A program made the position numbers and the translations under genes. From NCBI GenBank assembly GCA_025917655.1, contig CP084618.1, positions 806,001 through 870,000 on the forward strand: a stretch of 64,000 nt of DNA. The letters run 5' to 3'. This DNA is from Chlorella sorokiniana (Eukaryota > Chlorophyta > Trebouxiophyceae > Chlorellales > Chlorellaceae). Of this stretch, positions 46,267 through 57,098 are shown in pieces (the stretch's first letter is position 1; each line of letters starts with the position of its first letter). The notes beneath the pieces are model-generated. The model worked only from the letters and a program-made list of their open reading frames with translations, did no database searches and was not told the origin of the DNA.

Positions 46267-49200
46267 GCTACAGCCGCAGCAGCCGCCGCCGCCACCGCGG
46301 CCGCCGCTGCCGTGGAGGGCGCGTCCTGGAGCGAGTAGGCGGCAAACCTGCGGCGGGAGCGGGGCTGGGTGTGGGGGGCTCGGCACAGAGGACAGAGGGA
46401 AGGGGCTGAGAAGGGGGGCGAGCCGTGCGCTGCGTGCGCCCGTGCTGCTGCAGGCAGGCAGGCAGGCAGGCACAGGCGACCAGGCAACGGGCGGCGGCGA
46501 GCGGCGGCGGGGGCTCCCAGGCAGGGAAGGGGGCCGCGCACCCGTCGGTGATTGTGGTGCTGTGCTGCGCGGTCAGCGACAGCGCCCGCTGCAGGCTCTC
46601 CATCTGTTGCGCGTCGGCGGCCGCCGCCCTGCCGAACGCCGACAGCACGCTCTCCACCTGCGCCTGCTGCGCCTGCTGCGCCTGCTGCGGGTCGGGCGGC
46701 GCCGCCATCTGCGCCAGCTGCGGCAGGCACATGGCGGCGAGCGCGAGCGCGTCGCCGCCCTCGCCCCCAGCCCGCCCCGCTGCGCCAGCTGGGCCGCCGC
46801 CGCAGCGGCCTGCTGCTGGCGGTGCTGCTGCGCCTGCTGCCCCTGATGCGCCTGCTGCTGTGCTGCCAGCTGAGCCTGCAGGGCGTCAGGCGCCTGCTGC
46901 TGGTACTGCTGCTGGTACCGCTGCAGGCCGCTGCCCGGCGCCGCCGCCGCCGCCGTCTGCCGCGCAAAGGATTCCAGCTGTAGGCCTGGCCCCTGCCCCG
47001 CCCCCGCCGCCGCCGCCTGCCACACGTCTGCCAGCGCCGGCGGCGTCGCCTGCTGCCACCGCTGCCGCGCCTCCGCCCCCTGCGTGTGCTGCCGCTTGGG
47101 CTGCGGCGCCTGGTCGTGCTGTGCCTGCTGTGCCTGCTGCGCCTCTTCCTCCAGCAGAGCGTCGCTGCAGCCAAACAGCAGGGAGGGAAGGGGGCGGCTG
47201 TGAGCGTCGCTGGGCCGCCCCATGCATCGTGCAAGCACACACCCAGCCCATCCCTTCCAGCCTTCACACAGAGGCGCCAGGCACAACGCCGCCGCTCCCG
47301 CCGCTGCGGACACGCCGCCCCAGCAGCTGGTGTGTGTGGGCCCCGGCGGCTGCCGAGGCGGCGGCAGCAGCCAGGCATGCAGGCGGGGGCCACTTGCGGT
47401 TGCGGAGCCAGAGCGCAGCGCACAGACGCACGCAGACGCAGGAACCAAGCTTTTTCACCTCCACAGCGGATCAAAGTCTGCTGGGTGGGGGATGTCCTCG
47501 GCCGAACGCTGGCGCGCCAGCGGGGGTGCCTCCCGGGCTGCTGCCGTCCATGGAAGCCCAGCGGGCGCCGCCCCGCCGCCGCCCGTGGCAGCCCCCGCCT
47601 GCAGCCCGCTGCGCGCCAGCTGCTGCTGCAGCATGCATGCCCGGCAGCGCGCGCCAGGCCGCCAGGCCGCGCCGCCGCCGCCGGGCCGTGCTCGCCGAGG
47701 GCAAAGCCGGCGAGGCTGACGGCCTGCTGCGCCTGCTGCTGAGCATGCTGTGCGTGATGCGCCTGCTGCTGCACCTGCTGCGCAAACGCCTGGTGCTGGC
47801 CGCCGCCCCAGCCGCCGCCGCCGCCCCCGCCCAGCGATCCCGGCTGCGCGGCCAGCGCCGCCGCCAGTGCCTGCTGCTGCGCCTGCTGCTGCTGCGCCTG
47901 CTGCGCCAGCGCCGCCTGCGCCGCCGCCAGCGCCGCCTGGTAGGTAGAGATGGAGGAGGGCTGGAAGCTGCCGGGTGAGAAGGGGGCCGCCTGGGAGGGG
48001 CCGCCAGCGGAGGTGGGCGTCTGGATGTACAGGAAGGGACGGGGGGTGAGGGAGCAGCAGTCAGGGTTTGAGCGGAGCAGCGGGAATGGGGTGCCGGGGG
48101 CAGCTGCGCCGCGCCGCAGCAGCCGGACAAGGGTGTCAGCCACAGCGCAGCGCGCCTGGCTGCTGCTGCCTCTCGCGCAGCCGCCTACACAGCAGAGCAG
48201 GGCGCGGGGGGCGCTGGCGGCCCACCTGCAGCAGCGGCATGACGGCACCAAAGGAGTCCATGCTGGCCAGGCTGTGGCTCTGCTGCAGGTTGTTGTTTTA
48301 TTGGGGGGGGTGAGCGGGGAGTAAGTGTAAAGGGGGTCGGGGGGCTGCTGCTATGTGCGTGCGATAGGAACTTCGTGCGAAGGGGGAAATGCGGGATGCA
48401 TTCCTCTCCCACTCCTCGCGCCTCCAACACACACAGCACAAGCATGCAAGCACACCCACGTGCAACACACACAGCACAAGCATGCAAGCACACCCACGTG
48501 CAACACACACAGCACAAGCATGCAAGCACCCACCTGGAGGCTGCCCACCTCTGGGTAGCGCAGCTGGGTGTGGAAGGAGCGGCTGGGGGGCTCAGCAGCG
48601 GCACGTAGCTGCTGCTCAGCGACTGCGGGGCGGCGGCGGCGGGGGGGCAGGAAGAAAGCAGTGTGTGGGTGGAAGGGTGCAGGGGGAGGGGCGGCAACAC
48701 CGTGTGTGTGTTTGGGCGGAGGGAGGCGGCGGCATTGAGGGGGAAAGAGCTGGGGTAGCAAAGCAGCGGGGAGGAAGAGTTGCGGGAGGGGCAAGACTGG
48801 GGTTGGCAATAGGCTCAGCCTGATCAGGGCCTTGCACCTGATCGATTGACGCGCAAGGTATGCAGCGGGCGAGCGAGGGGCGAGCGGGGCGGCCGCAGGC
48901 GGAACGGCGGCAGCAGCGGTGCACCTGCGCCAGCGGCGTCGTCTGCATGGCTGCGGCGCCGTAGCTTCCCGCGAGCTGCGCCGCCGCCAACGGCCCCGCC
49001 CCCAGCACGTTTTGCAGCGAGGCGGCCACGTTGTACTGCCCCGCCTGCCCCGGCAGCGACGCGCCGTACCGCGCCTGCATCGCCGCCACCGCCGCCGCGT
49101 GCGCGCCCGCCGCCGCCGCCCACGGGCTCGCGGCCGCGGCGCCCGGCTGCGGCGGCGGCGGCGCCGCCGCTGCCAGCGGTATCTGCATGCCGGGCGTGTG

Positions 49201-52200
49201 GGCGGCGGGCGGCCCAGCAGAGTGGCGCCCTGCCGCCGCCGCAGCCGCGGCAGAGCCCGCCCGCGCCGCGGGCCGGGCGTCGCCACCGCGGGCGTCACGC
49301 TGGGGTCTGGCGGCGGCTGGAAGGGGCCCACAAAGCGCTCGCCTGCAGGCAAACGGGCGCCGGAGCCGCCGAGGGTCACAGACGGCGAGCAAGGCAAGGC
49401 AGCCCCTCCTCCAACCCCACCCCCGTGCACTCCTTCCGCCGTGCACTCCTGCCGCCGCGACCAAGGCCAGCCGCTGTTGCAGGCAGCCCAGGGTGGCACC
49501 AGCCGATGACTCACCGGTAATGAAGGGGTGCTGCGCCGCCTGGCGGGCGTCCAGCGGGTGTTGGGGTTCACATCCAGCACGCCTGCGGGGGCGGGCGGAG
49601 GAGGAGGGGAGCGGGTGAGGAAGAAGAGGAACAACGCACGTTGATGGACGAGGTCGGCAAGCCGCCGAGAGGGCCGCGGTCAAGGTGCTGATGCGGCAGG
49701 GTGCTGCGCGGGCAAGGGAAGGAGGAGGAGGGAGAGAAGCAGGGAAGCGGGAGGGAAGGCGGGACGACGAAGCAGACAGGGAAGCTGCTCAGAGCGGGAA
49801 CAGGCAGAGCAGGAGCTGGGAGCGGGAAGCGGCGGAGCAGCGCAGCACACCCAGCAGGAAGTCGGTGAAGCACTCGCGCAGCAGTCGCTCTCTGGATATC
49901 TCTACGTCTGCGCTCCAGCGGAAAGGGGGAAAGCGAGGGAAAGGGGGAAGGGTGGGTTTGCGCCTCGTCAGCTGCTTGCCGCCGCGCTCCGCTCCGCCGC
50001 CCGCAAGCGGCAAGGAGGCCGCTGCAGCGGCAACGAGGGGCAGCGGCAGAGGAGGGAGGCGGCGGCAGCGGCGGCGACGGTAAGGCGGCGTGATGGGTGG
50101 CAGGGGATCCGGGCGGCGCACCGCTGAGACCCGAGCGGAAAGGGTAGGCACCGATGATGTCGGCCAGCGAGGTGTGCTGGAAGTACTGCTTGCCCGCGGG
50201 GCCGGCTGCCCCGTGAGCTCCTCAAACTCCGCGCGGCTGCGCAGCAGGAAGCGCTGCCGCACCAGCTGCTCGCCTGCGCCGCACAGCACCGGGGATGCGC
50301 GGGGGGGTGTTTCAAGAGGGGGAAGTGCTAGCAGTGCTGTCCGTGCCCAGGCATTATCCCCCTCACCACCCAGAAAACAGCCAATGCTGGTGCCACGCAG
50401 CCCGCCCAGGCTGCTTCCCAGCCTCAGCCCCAGCCGGCCCGCCCCCAGCTCCAGCTCGCCCCCACGGCCCCCAACCTCACCCCCTTCCACGCACCTACCT
50501 CTGCCCCCTCCTCTGCCCCAGCCCCCACTCCACGCCCCAGCTTTTTCCCTAGGCCCTGCCCCTCCCGAGCCATCCCCCGCCGCTGCAGCCCCGGCCCCCA
50601 CCTGTGAGCGTGTCCACCACCACCTCCTCCCGCACCCCGAAGAACTTGCGAGAGTTCTTGCCGGCGGTGAGCAGGAAGTCGGGCAGCGGACCCAGCGTGC
50701 TGCAGGGCGTGCGGGGTGGGGCGGGTGGCGGCGTGGGGTCGGTGGTGTGGTAACGGGGCAAGGGGTGGGGCTTGATGATGTGTTGTGTTGGTTGTGTGGC
50801 AGGGATGGAGGGGTGCCCCCAGGCAGGCCAGCGGGCACACTGCCGCCGAGGCGGCGCCCACCTGATGATGCGGCCCAGCAAGTCGTGCTCGCAGGCGCCG
50901 GGGAAGAGGGGCAGGCCGAGGAAGAGCTCCGCCGCCACGCAGCCCAGGGACCAGGCGTCGATGGACATGGCGTAGGGGTAGCCCAGCACGACCTGGGGGG
51001 TTGCGTGTGGTGGGTGTGGGTGTGCGTGTGGGTGTGTTCTTTTTGTTTGGGTGGGGTTGGGGGGGGCGGCGGCATCAGGGCGCTGGGCAGGGGAGGGCAT
51101 CAGGGGCAGGGGCGGGGAAGGGCATCGGGGCGGGGGGGCTGGGAAGGGCAAGGGGGGGCATCAGATGGGGGGGGGGGGCGCTGGGAAGGGCAAGGGGGCA
51201 CCAGGAGTTGAGACGGGGAAGGGCAGGAGGTCGACAGGCGGGTGCCAGGCGCTGCGCCGCCCATCGCACCGCCCACCTCTGGGGAGCGATAGAAGCGCGA
51301 CTGGATGTAGGAGTAGACGGTGCGGGACTCAAAGCAGGCTGCAGCGGGGGGCGGGCGGGGCAGCCGAGTCGGCGCGGCGCGGCGGCGAAGCGGCCGACAT
51401 AAGGCGGCACAGGGCTCGGGGCAATTTTATTTATGGGGGGATGCGTGGCGTGGCTGGCTGGCCGTCGGATGGCGCCCAAGCCAAGACGACAGCTTGGCCA
51501 GACAAGGCATAAGGGAGCGAGAGCAACACACTCACCGCTGCCAAAGTCGATGACTTTGACCTCGCCTGCAGGCGGAGCAAAGAGGAAGGGCAAGCAACCA
51601 GCGGGCAAAGCGGCTTGGGCCGGAGGCCGGGACAGGATGGTTGAAGCAGCAAGCGCAGAGGCGCTTGCGCGGCAGGGCTGCCTGCCGCCAACTCTTGAAG
51701 CGTGAGGAAGGAAGCGCAAGACAAGTATGCAATGTGGGTGCAGGAATGGCCGGCGGGCCGGGTCAGGCCCCCCATTCCTGCCCACCCACCCCGCCGCACC
51801 TGACTCTACGTTTTTAGCAGCACGTTCTCGGGCTTAAGATCACAATGGATGATGCGCGAATCACGCAGCACCGCCATGGCATCCAGGATCTGTGGAAGAG
51901 AGGGCGGGTTGGGGGCTAGGAGGAGGGTGAGTCCAACCATGACATGGGGCACGGCGCCTCGACGCTCCGGGCCGAATGCCAGCAGCGGCCACATCACGTC
52001 AGGCAGCCTCAGGGCCTGCGGCCACCCCTCCTCTTGCTCACACACATGCACAGCACCATGACACCTTCCCAAGTGCCAGACCTCTGCAAGCCCCCCGCAC
52101 TTGTCAACATTGCACAACCCACCATCTGTCCTTCTCCCCTTCACGCCTCCTTTCCCGATCTGTCCACCCCCCGCCACCACCTGTGCACCGCCCCGCCCCA

Positions 52201-54345
52201 ATCCACACCCCCTGTCAACCCACCTGGCCGATGAACACGCGCACGAGGGAGAGGGAGAGGCCGCGGAACTTGTTGTGGCGGATGAGCTCGTAGAGGTTGA
52301 GGGAGAGCAGCTCAAAGGCGAGGCAGAGGTGGTTGCGGTACAGGAAAAGTCCTGCGGTACAGGAGGGAAGGCGAGCACGCGCCGGACCGGGCGTCAGACG
52401 GTGGCGGCGGCCTCCCCCGACCCACTTCCAGCCCCAGCCCCCAGCCCCCTCCCCCGCGCCCCCTGCACCACTCCACCCCACCTTCAGCCGCACAATGAGG
52501 CGACAGCTTCCCCGCATCCCAGCCCCCTCCCTCGAGTCCGGAACGCCCCCCCCCCCCCCCCCCCCCCACACACCTTCAGCCGCACGATGTGGTGGCGGTC
52601 CCCGGGTCGGCGCGTGTGTTGAGGAACTGCAGGACGCCCACCTCCACCCTCGCCTGGTGGTAGTAGGCCGCCTGGTTCTTCACCACCTGTGGGAGCATGG
52701 GTGGCAGGAGGGGAATGTGTCTGTGCGTGTGTGAACGACAGCGGAGGGGAGATGTGGGGCAGGTGGGAGATGCGTTCATGTGTGCAAGAAAGAGAGAGAC
52801 GAGGGGACACGGGGCAGGTGGGAGATGTGTTGGTGTGGGCTTGACAGGAGGGAGCGCGGTTGCTGGGGTGCTTGGGGATGCATGCACGCTTGCAGGCACA
52901 CGTGAAAGCGCGGAGGGAAGGGAGCAGCCGTCCGCACGTGCGAGGGCCACCGTCGCTTGTGCTGCAGCCCGCCGCACAGAAGCAACGCACAGATCCTGGG
53001 GCCCGGCCAGCCCCTCTGGCTGCGTTGCTGGCATTCATCCCGCAGCAACGGAGTCTGTCAAGACCTGGTGGCAGCATGCGTGACAGGCGGGGCTGGCGCC
53101 GTCGCCGCCGCCGGCCCCAACCCCCCACCACCACCACCACTACACATCGCTTGCTTGCCTTGATCGCGATTGTCTCGCCGCCACCCGCATCGCCGTCATC
53201 AGCGCAATCGCATTTGAACACCTGGCCAAAGGTGCCCTGGCCTAGGAGGTCGCGAACCACGTACCTGTGTGTGTGTGTAGGGGGCGGGGCAGTAGTTTTG
53301 AGGGGTCGTGTAGGGTTGCTGTGGTGGCGGCGAGTATGTGGTGTGTGTTGGGTATTGGGTGGGGGTGGGCGGCGCACAGCAGGAAGAGAAGGGGCAAGGT
53401 GAGGAGGAAACAACGCTGCAAATGCAGGTTCAGGGCATGAGGTGCAGGCTGGGCGCTTGCCACAGACAGCCATACTGAGGCAAAAAGGGGGATCAGGGGG
53501 AAAGGGGCAACAGCCAGCCCTTCGCGGGCCAGCAGCGGCCGCGGCGACCTCCAGCGCCCAAAAGGGCCGGCGGCGGCGGCGGCTCGGCAGCGACGCAGCA
53601 GCGCAGCGCAGCGTGCCCACCTCGTGCCCAGCGTGGACACAAACTCGTCGCCCACAGCCACGATGAGGTCATGGTTGACGTTGTCCCAGCCGCCGTTGCC
53701 GGCCGGGTCGGCCGGCTTCGTGAGCAGGCGGCGCGGCGCCAGGCTGCCGGAGTAGCGGAAGGCTGCGGCGGAAGGGTGCGGGGAAGCCAGTTTGAGGGAA
53801 AGAGAGGGGCAGCGAGGTTGCTGCGGATATGCAGCAACGTGGGGAAGTGGATCGAGCGCTTTGAACGCTAGGAGCTGGACTGGCAGCGCGAAAAAGCGGC
53901 TGGGGTGCAAACAGGCTGAAACGACGACCGTGACAGGGGAGGGTGGCATCGGAAAACAACGCCAAAGATGCCGCCGTGCACTGATGTGTGACAGGGCATG
54001 ACAGCCAGAACAAGGTGCAAGGGGTGTGCAAGGAACGGAAGCGCGGTTGCGGGCAGGCGGCCGTGGCAGCCCAGGCGACAGATTCACTCAGATGCGCACA
54101 GCGCGTCCCAGGCCCCTACTTTGGGAACCCCAAGTTCGTGGCCGCACGGTGAAGTCAAGAGAAGGGCGGCAAGAGGCGTGCAGGCACAGCGGCGCTGAGG
54201 GTGTTGAAACCGCTGCAGGGCCAGCTGAAGCGAGCGGCGGCAGGGGCGCACCTGGGCTGCACTGCCGGTATGTTGTTACAAGGTTGACGGTCACCCGCTT
54301 CACAGCCTGCGACCGATCAAGGTGCAAGGGCTTCAGCAGGGGCAT
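46194..54345 (-). CDS. YAK1: DYRK-family protein kinase YAK1 with long Q-rich tail
   Basis: The first exon seen (ATG 54345; exon 54252-54345) reads [20 protein letters not shown] then [11 protein letters not shown], the YAK1 pre-kinase box. It joins in phase to [18 protein letters not shown] and [19 protein letters not shown]. Kinase: [94 protein letters not shown] (activation-loop YxY), [35 protein letters not shown], and [16 protein letters not shown] with QHPFITGE. These are YAK1-specific, not just DYRK. The tail (about 49200-46194) is Gln/Ala-rich and ends in a run of 14 Gln, then [12 protein letters not shown]1 kinases restrain growth downstream of TOR/PKA; in Chlamydomonas the YAK1-type kinase TAR1 controls storage lipid under nitrogen starvation. 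Introns carry (TG)n, poly-C and a 38-bp repeat. Confidence 0.93.
46223..46266 (-). repeat. CAG trinucleotide repeat coding poly-Gln
   Basis: About 14 CAG units on the minus strand encode the Gln run near the YAK1 C-terminus. Length variation between strains is likely. Confidence 0.9.
48425..48531. repeat. 38-bp tandem repeat
   Basis: The 38-bp unit starting CAACACACACAGCACAAGCA and containing ATGCAAGC and CCCACGTG starts at 48425, 48463 and 48501; the third copy is cut short. It lies in a YAK1 intron. There are no spacers, so it is not a CRISPR. Confidence 0.85.
51090..51210. repeat. G-rich variable tandem repeat
   Basis: Imperfect copies of a GGGAAGGGCA(A/T)(C/G)GGGG-like unit with GGCATCAG, GCTGGGAAGGGCAAGGGGG twice. 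It sits in a YAK1 intron. Confidence 0.6.
52546..52567. repeat. Poly-C tract of 22
   Basis: An uninterrupted run of 22 C in a YAK1 intron. Confidence 0.9.
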
Positions 54346-55809
54346 GCATCGGCAGTCACCCAGCAAAAAGCAGCCGTTTGCGTGTGCAGCGCATGTGCCG
54401 GCAACTGGTCAGGCAAGGGTGCGGGCGGCAAGGGGCTGCCCAGGCTGCGGCACGCTTGGTTGGTGAGCGATGCATCGCGCTGCATTCTGCGTGATGTCGG
54501 GCAGCCGATGAGCCCCAAACACGCCTCACCGGGTCGCCCCTGCTGCGAGGCGGGTGCAGCACCTGCCCTGGTGCCCACTGCTGGAAGGCGCTGCTACTGT
54601 TGGTGACTACTATGCTATGTTCCCGAGGCCCCTCTGCCATAGCGCTGCCCAGTCACCATTGGAGGGCACCCCTGCTGGTGCTGGCACCCTTGCTGGACCT
54701 CAGGCGCTTAATTGCGATCGAATGCAGTGCGCACCCGCCGTCGATCAGCATCCGGCGGAACAGGCCAGGGATGGCCACGATGTACTGCATCCGGGCGCCC
54801 GTACCTTGTACGGGCGGCAGTCGTGTTCCCCAAGCACCGCTGTCAGCCAGCTCCCAGCCTGGGGCCGCAGCTCGACGACACATCACACAGGAGGGGACGA
54901 TACTGATCATGCTCAATGTCGGCCTCTCCACCAGCCCCAGCCAGCAAGGAGGCTGTCAGACGGGCTGTCGTGCGCTGCCGCCCGCCGACCCCCGGGCGCC
55001 CCGTCGGCTCACCAATCCTGGGCTGTGCTTCTCATCAGGCGTAGAAATGTGAAGATGGGTTACATGCGAAGAGAGGGTGCTGCACGCTCGCTATGCAACA
55101 TGGCATGCAGCTGACCAGCTCCGCGGCTGGCGGCACCACTGACTCCGCAGCCGCCAGCTGCTGCGCGCGCCAGCCTGCCCCGCGGCACGTCTGACACCCA
55201 CACCGACACATCGGCAGCAAACCGCCGGCTGAACACGTCGGCGGCGCCCGAGCGCATACCATGCCCGACAGCCTGCAGGCAGCAGCGCCTGCGGGAGCGT
55301 TGCAGCAGCTTGTTGGAAGCCACGTGCTGCTGCATCGGGCGGGGCCTGCATGCTGCTGGCCAGCGGCGGCTCCTGCTGCTCCGGCTGCTTGTGCTGCAGG
55401 ACTGTCTCCACCTGGGGGCGGCCAAGCGGTTGGGTTAACCTGCTGCCTAAAACTACTGTTGGAGAGCACTTGATGAGAGACAGAGCACGGGCTGCAAAGG
55501 GCTGCAGCCTCAGGTCCTCGCCCGCCTGCGAGGAGCGGCGGCAGCCAGGCAGGCATCGCAACCTTGAAGTGCCGGCTCAGCCCTCCGGCCCCTCAAACAG
55601 CAGGCGCCAGCCCCGCGCCTCCTGCTGCTTGTGTACCTTCCGTTGGGGCCTCTGCCCATCCCGTGATGCCGCAACGCCGCTTGGCCAGAGTTTGCTGTGC
55701 ACGGTTGTCCATCGGGGGAGGTGCAGCTGCGGAATTGTTGCAGGGAGCCTCTGCGTCATCCCCTCCAACGCTGGGTGTGTTTGCTGCCAAGTGACTAGTT
55801 GTGCTTCCC
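54346..55809. other. Unresolved region upstream of YAK1
   Basis: This contains the YAK1 promoter and the 3' flank of the next minus-strand gene. Two minus-strand stretches look coding: about 55345-55180 (KLLQRSRRRCCLQAVGHGM, RRFAADVSVWVSDVPRG) and about 54810-54715 (MQYIVAIPGLFRRMLIDGG, followed by a GTGCGC donor). I cannot join them into a gene and other frames over the second stretch are also open. Confidence 0.3.
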
Positions 55810-56813
55810 CTACTGCTGCTGAGGCGGAGGTTCTGTTTGGTGCTGCGGCACAGACTCCACTTGCTGCTGCTCGCCATCGCTCTCCGGCGAAGCCACCAGA
55901 GATCCATAGTCTTCATCAACAATTATTTGGCCCTTGCGCAGCCACTCGTCCATCCATTCCGCCTGCGAAGGAACACCACGCCCAAGAAGCAGGACACCGC
56001 TCAAAGGCAGTACAACCGCCGTTCCAGAGAGCGAACAGCATTAACCACTACACATGCATTCCCTGGATTCTGGTAAAAGCATAAACACACCTGGCTGACA
56101 ACCAACCGCCCCATCCCGCCAGACCCTCGCACTGAGACTCAACCCCGAATGCTCACCTGCTCCAGCTCGTGGTGACACGCCGAGCACAGGTCGCCGGGCG
56201 GCAGAGCTCGTACCGCCGCCACAGGGCCCTCCTCCACCTCAAAGCGAGGCAGGACAACGAGGCGAGTCCTGCGTCCCTCTCGTGAGGCTTTCAAATCCTC
56301 TCGCAACTGCTTCTCCCGAGGGAGCAGGTACGCTGCACGCGCCGCGCACGAGGCCGCCAGGCGGGGGCACCAGAGCGCCGCCTGCACAGCCCTGGCACTT
56401 GGGCACGCGCTCTTCACGGCTCCAATGCGACGCGTAGTTCCTTTCGCGTTCTGCCCACCACTGCACGACAGACGCAGGCTTGACATCGCAACACAAAAGC
56501 AGAAGCAGTGCGCAGGCGGGTTCCACCGACGCTGAAGGCGCACTCTTGTACCCGAACCGCCCCTACGACAAGCCGCCGCTGCTCCCTCTTGTAATTACCT
56601 CGCAAGCTCCCGCATCCAAGAGCAACATCTCCTCATAAGCAGCTTGAAGCTTGGCGCAGTCCCTCTCCTCGGGGGCTTCGCCCTCTCCTGGTTATATTCC
56701 CGCCTCGCTTTTGCTTGCAACTCGCGGTACCACTCGGTGCCGGGCGCCGGGTACGGAAGGTGGGCATACAGCCACTCCCAAGCGGTCTGCAACAATGCCA
56801 CCAGCGACTCCAT
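55810..56813 (-). CDS. Unrecognised small protein with Cys motifs
   Basis: I do not recognise the family. The start is the ATG at 56813 (MESLVALLQTAWEWLYAHLP, GTEWYRELQAKARREYNQER), then EERDCAKLQAAYEEMLLLDA and GACE, a phase-0 intron, WWAERERNYASHWSREERVP, PREKQLREDLKASREGRRTR, LVVLPRFEVEEGP, DLCSACHHELEQ, a phase-0 intron, and AEWMDEWLRKGQIIVDEDYG with a Gln/Pro end. It is helical, highly charged and Trp-rich. C-x2-C occurs in DLCSACH; a second pair (PKCQGC) appears only in an alternative frame. Two frame joins need a one-base change in C/G runs (56671-56675 and the CCC near 56400), read here as assembly errors. Stop at 55810-55812. Confidence 0.6.
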
Positions 56814-57098
56814 CCTTTTTCGAAGGCAGGACAGTCGAAAAGAACTCAGCAAAAGTGCGCCGACGAGCCCCTGCGGTGAGGAACAGTGGAAAACCTGCTC
56901 TGCACGCCGAGCGCTTGCGTGGCGTCTGCGGCAGATTGGGCCGGCCTGTGTCCATGGCCACCCCTGCCTGATAAGGGGACAGTAACATGCCTTGCCAAGC
57001 ACAAGGCAGGCAATCACGAGCAACACAGGCGCGCATTGTGGGGAGCACGCTGGGGGAAAACTTGCGTCAGGCGGCGCACGCGCGGGTGCCGTCGCCGG

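Noticed and set aside
45527-47978. Long plus-strand open frames opposite YAK1
   Set aside because: They are antisense to the Q/A-rich YAK1 tail and reflect GC content and the CAG repeat.
48425-48531. CRISPR-like repeat
   Set aside because: The units are directly adjacent with no unique spacers, lie in a eukaryotic intron, and have no cas genes nearby.
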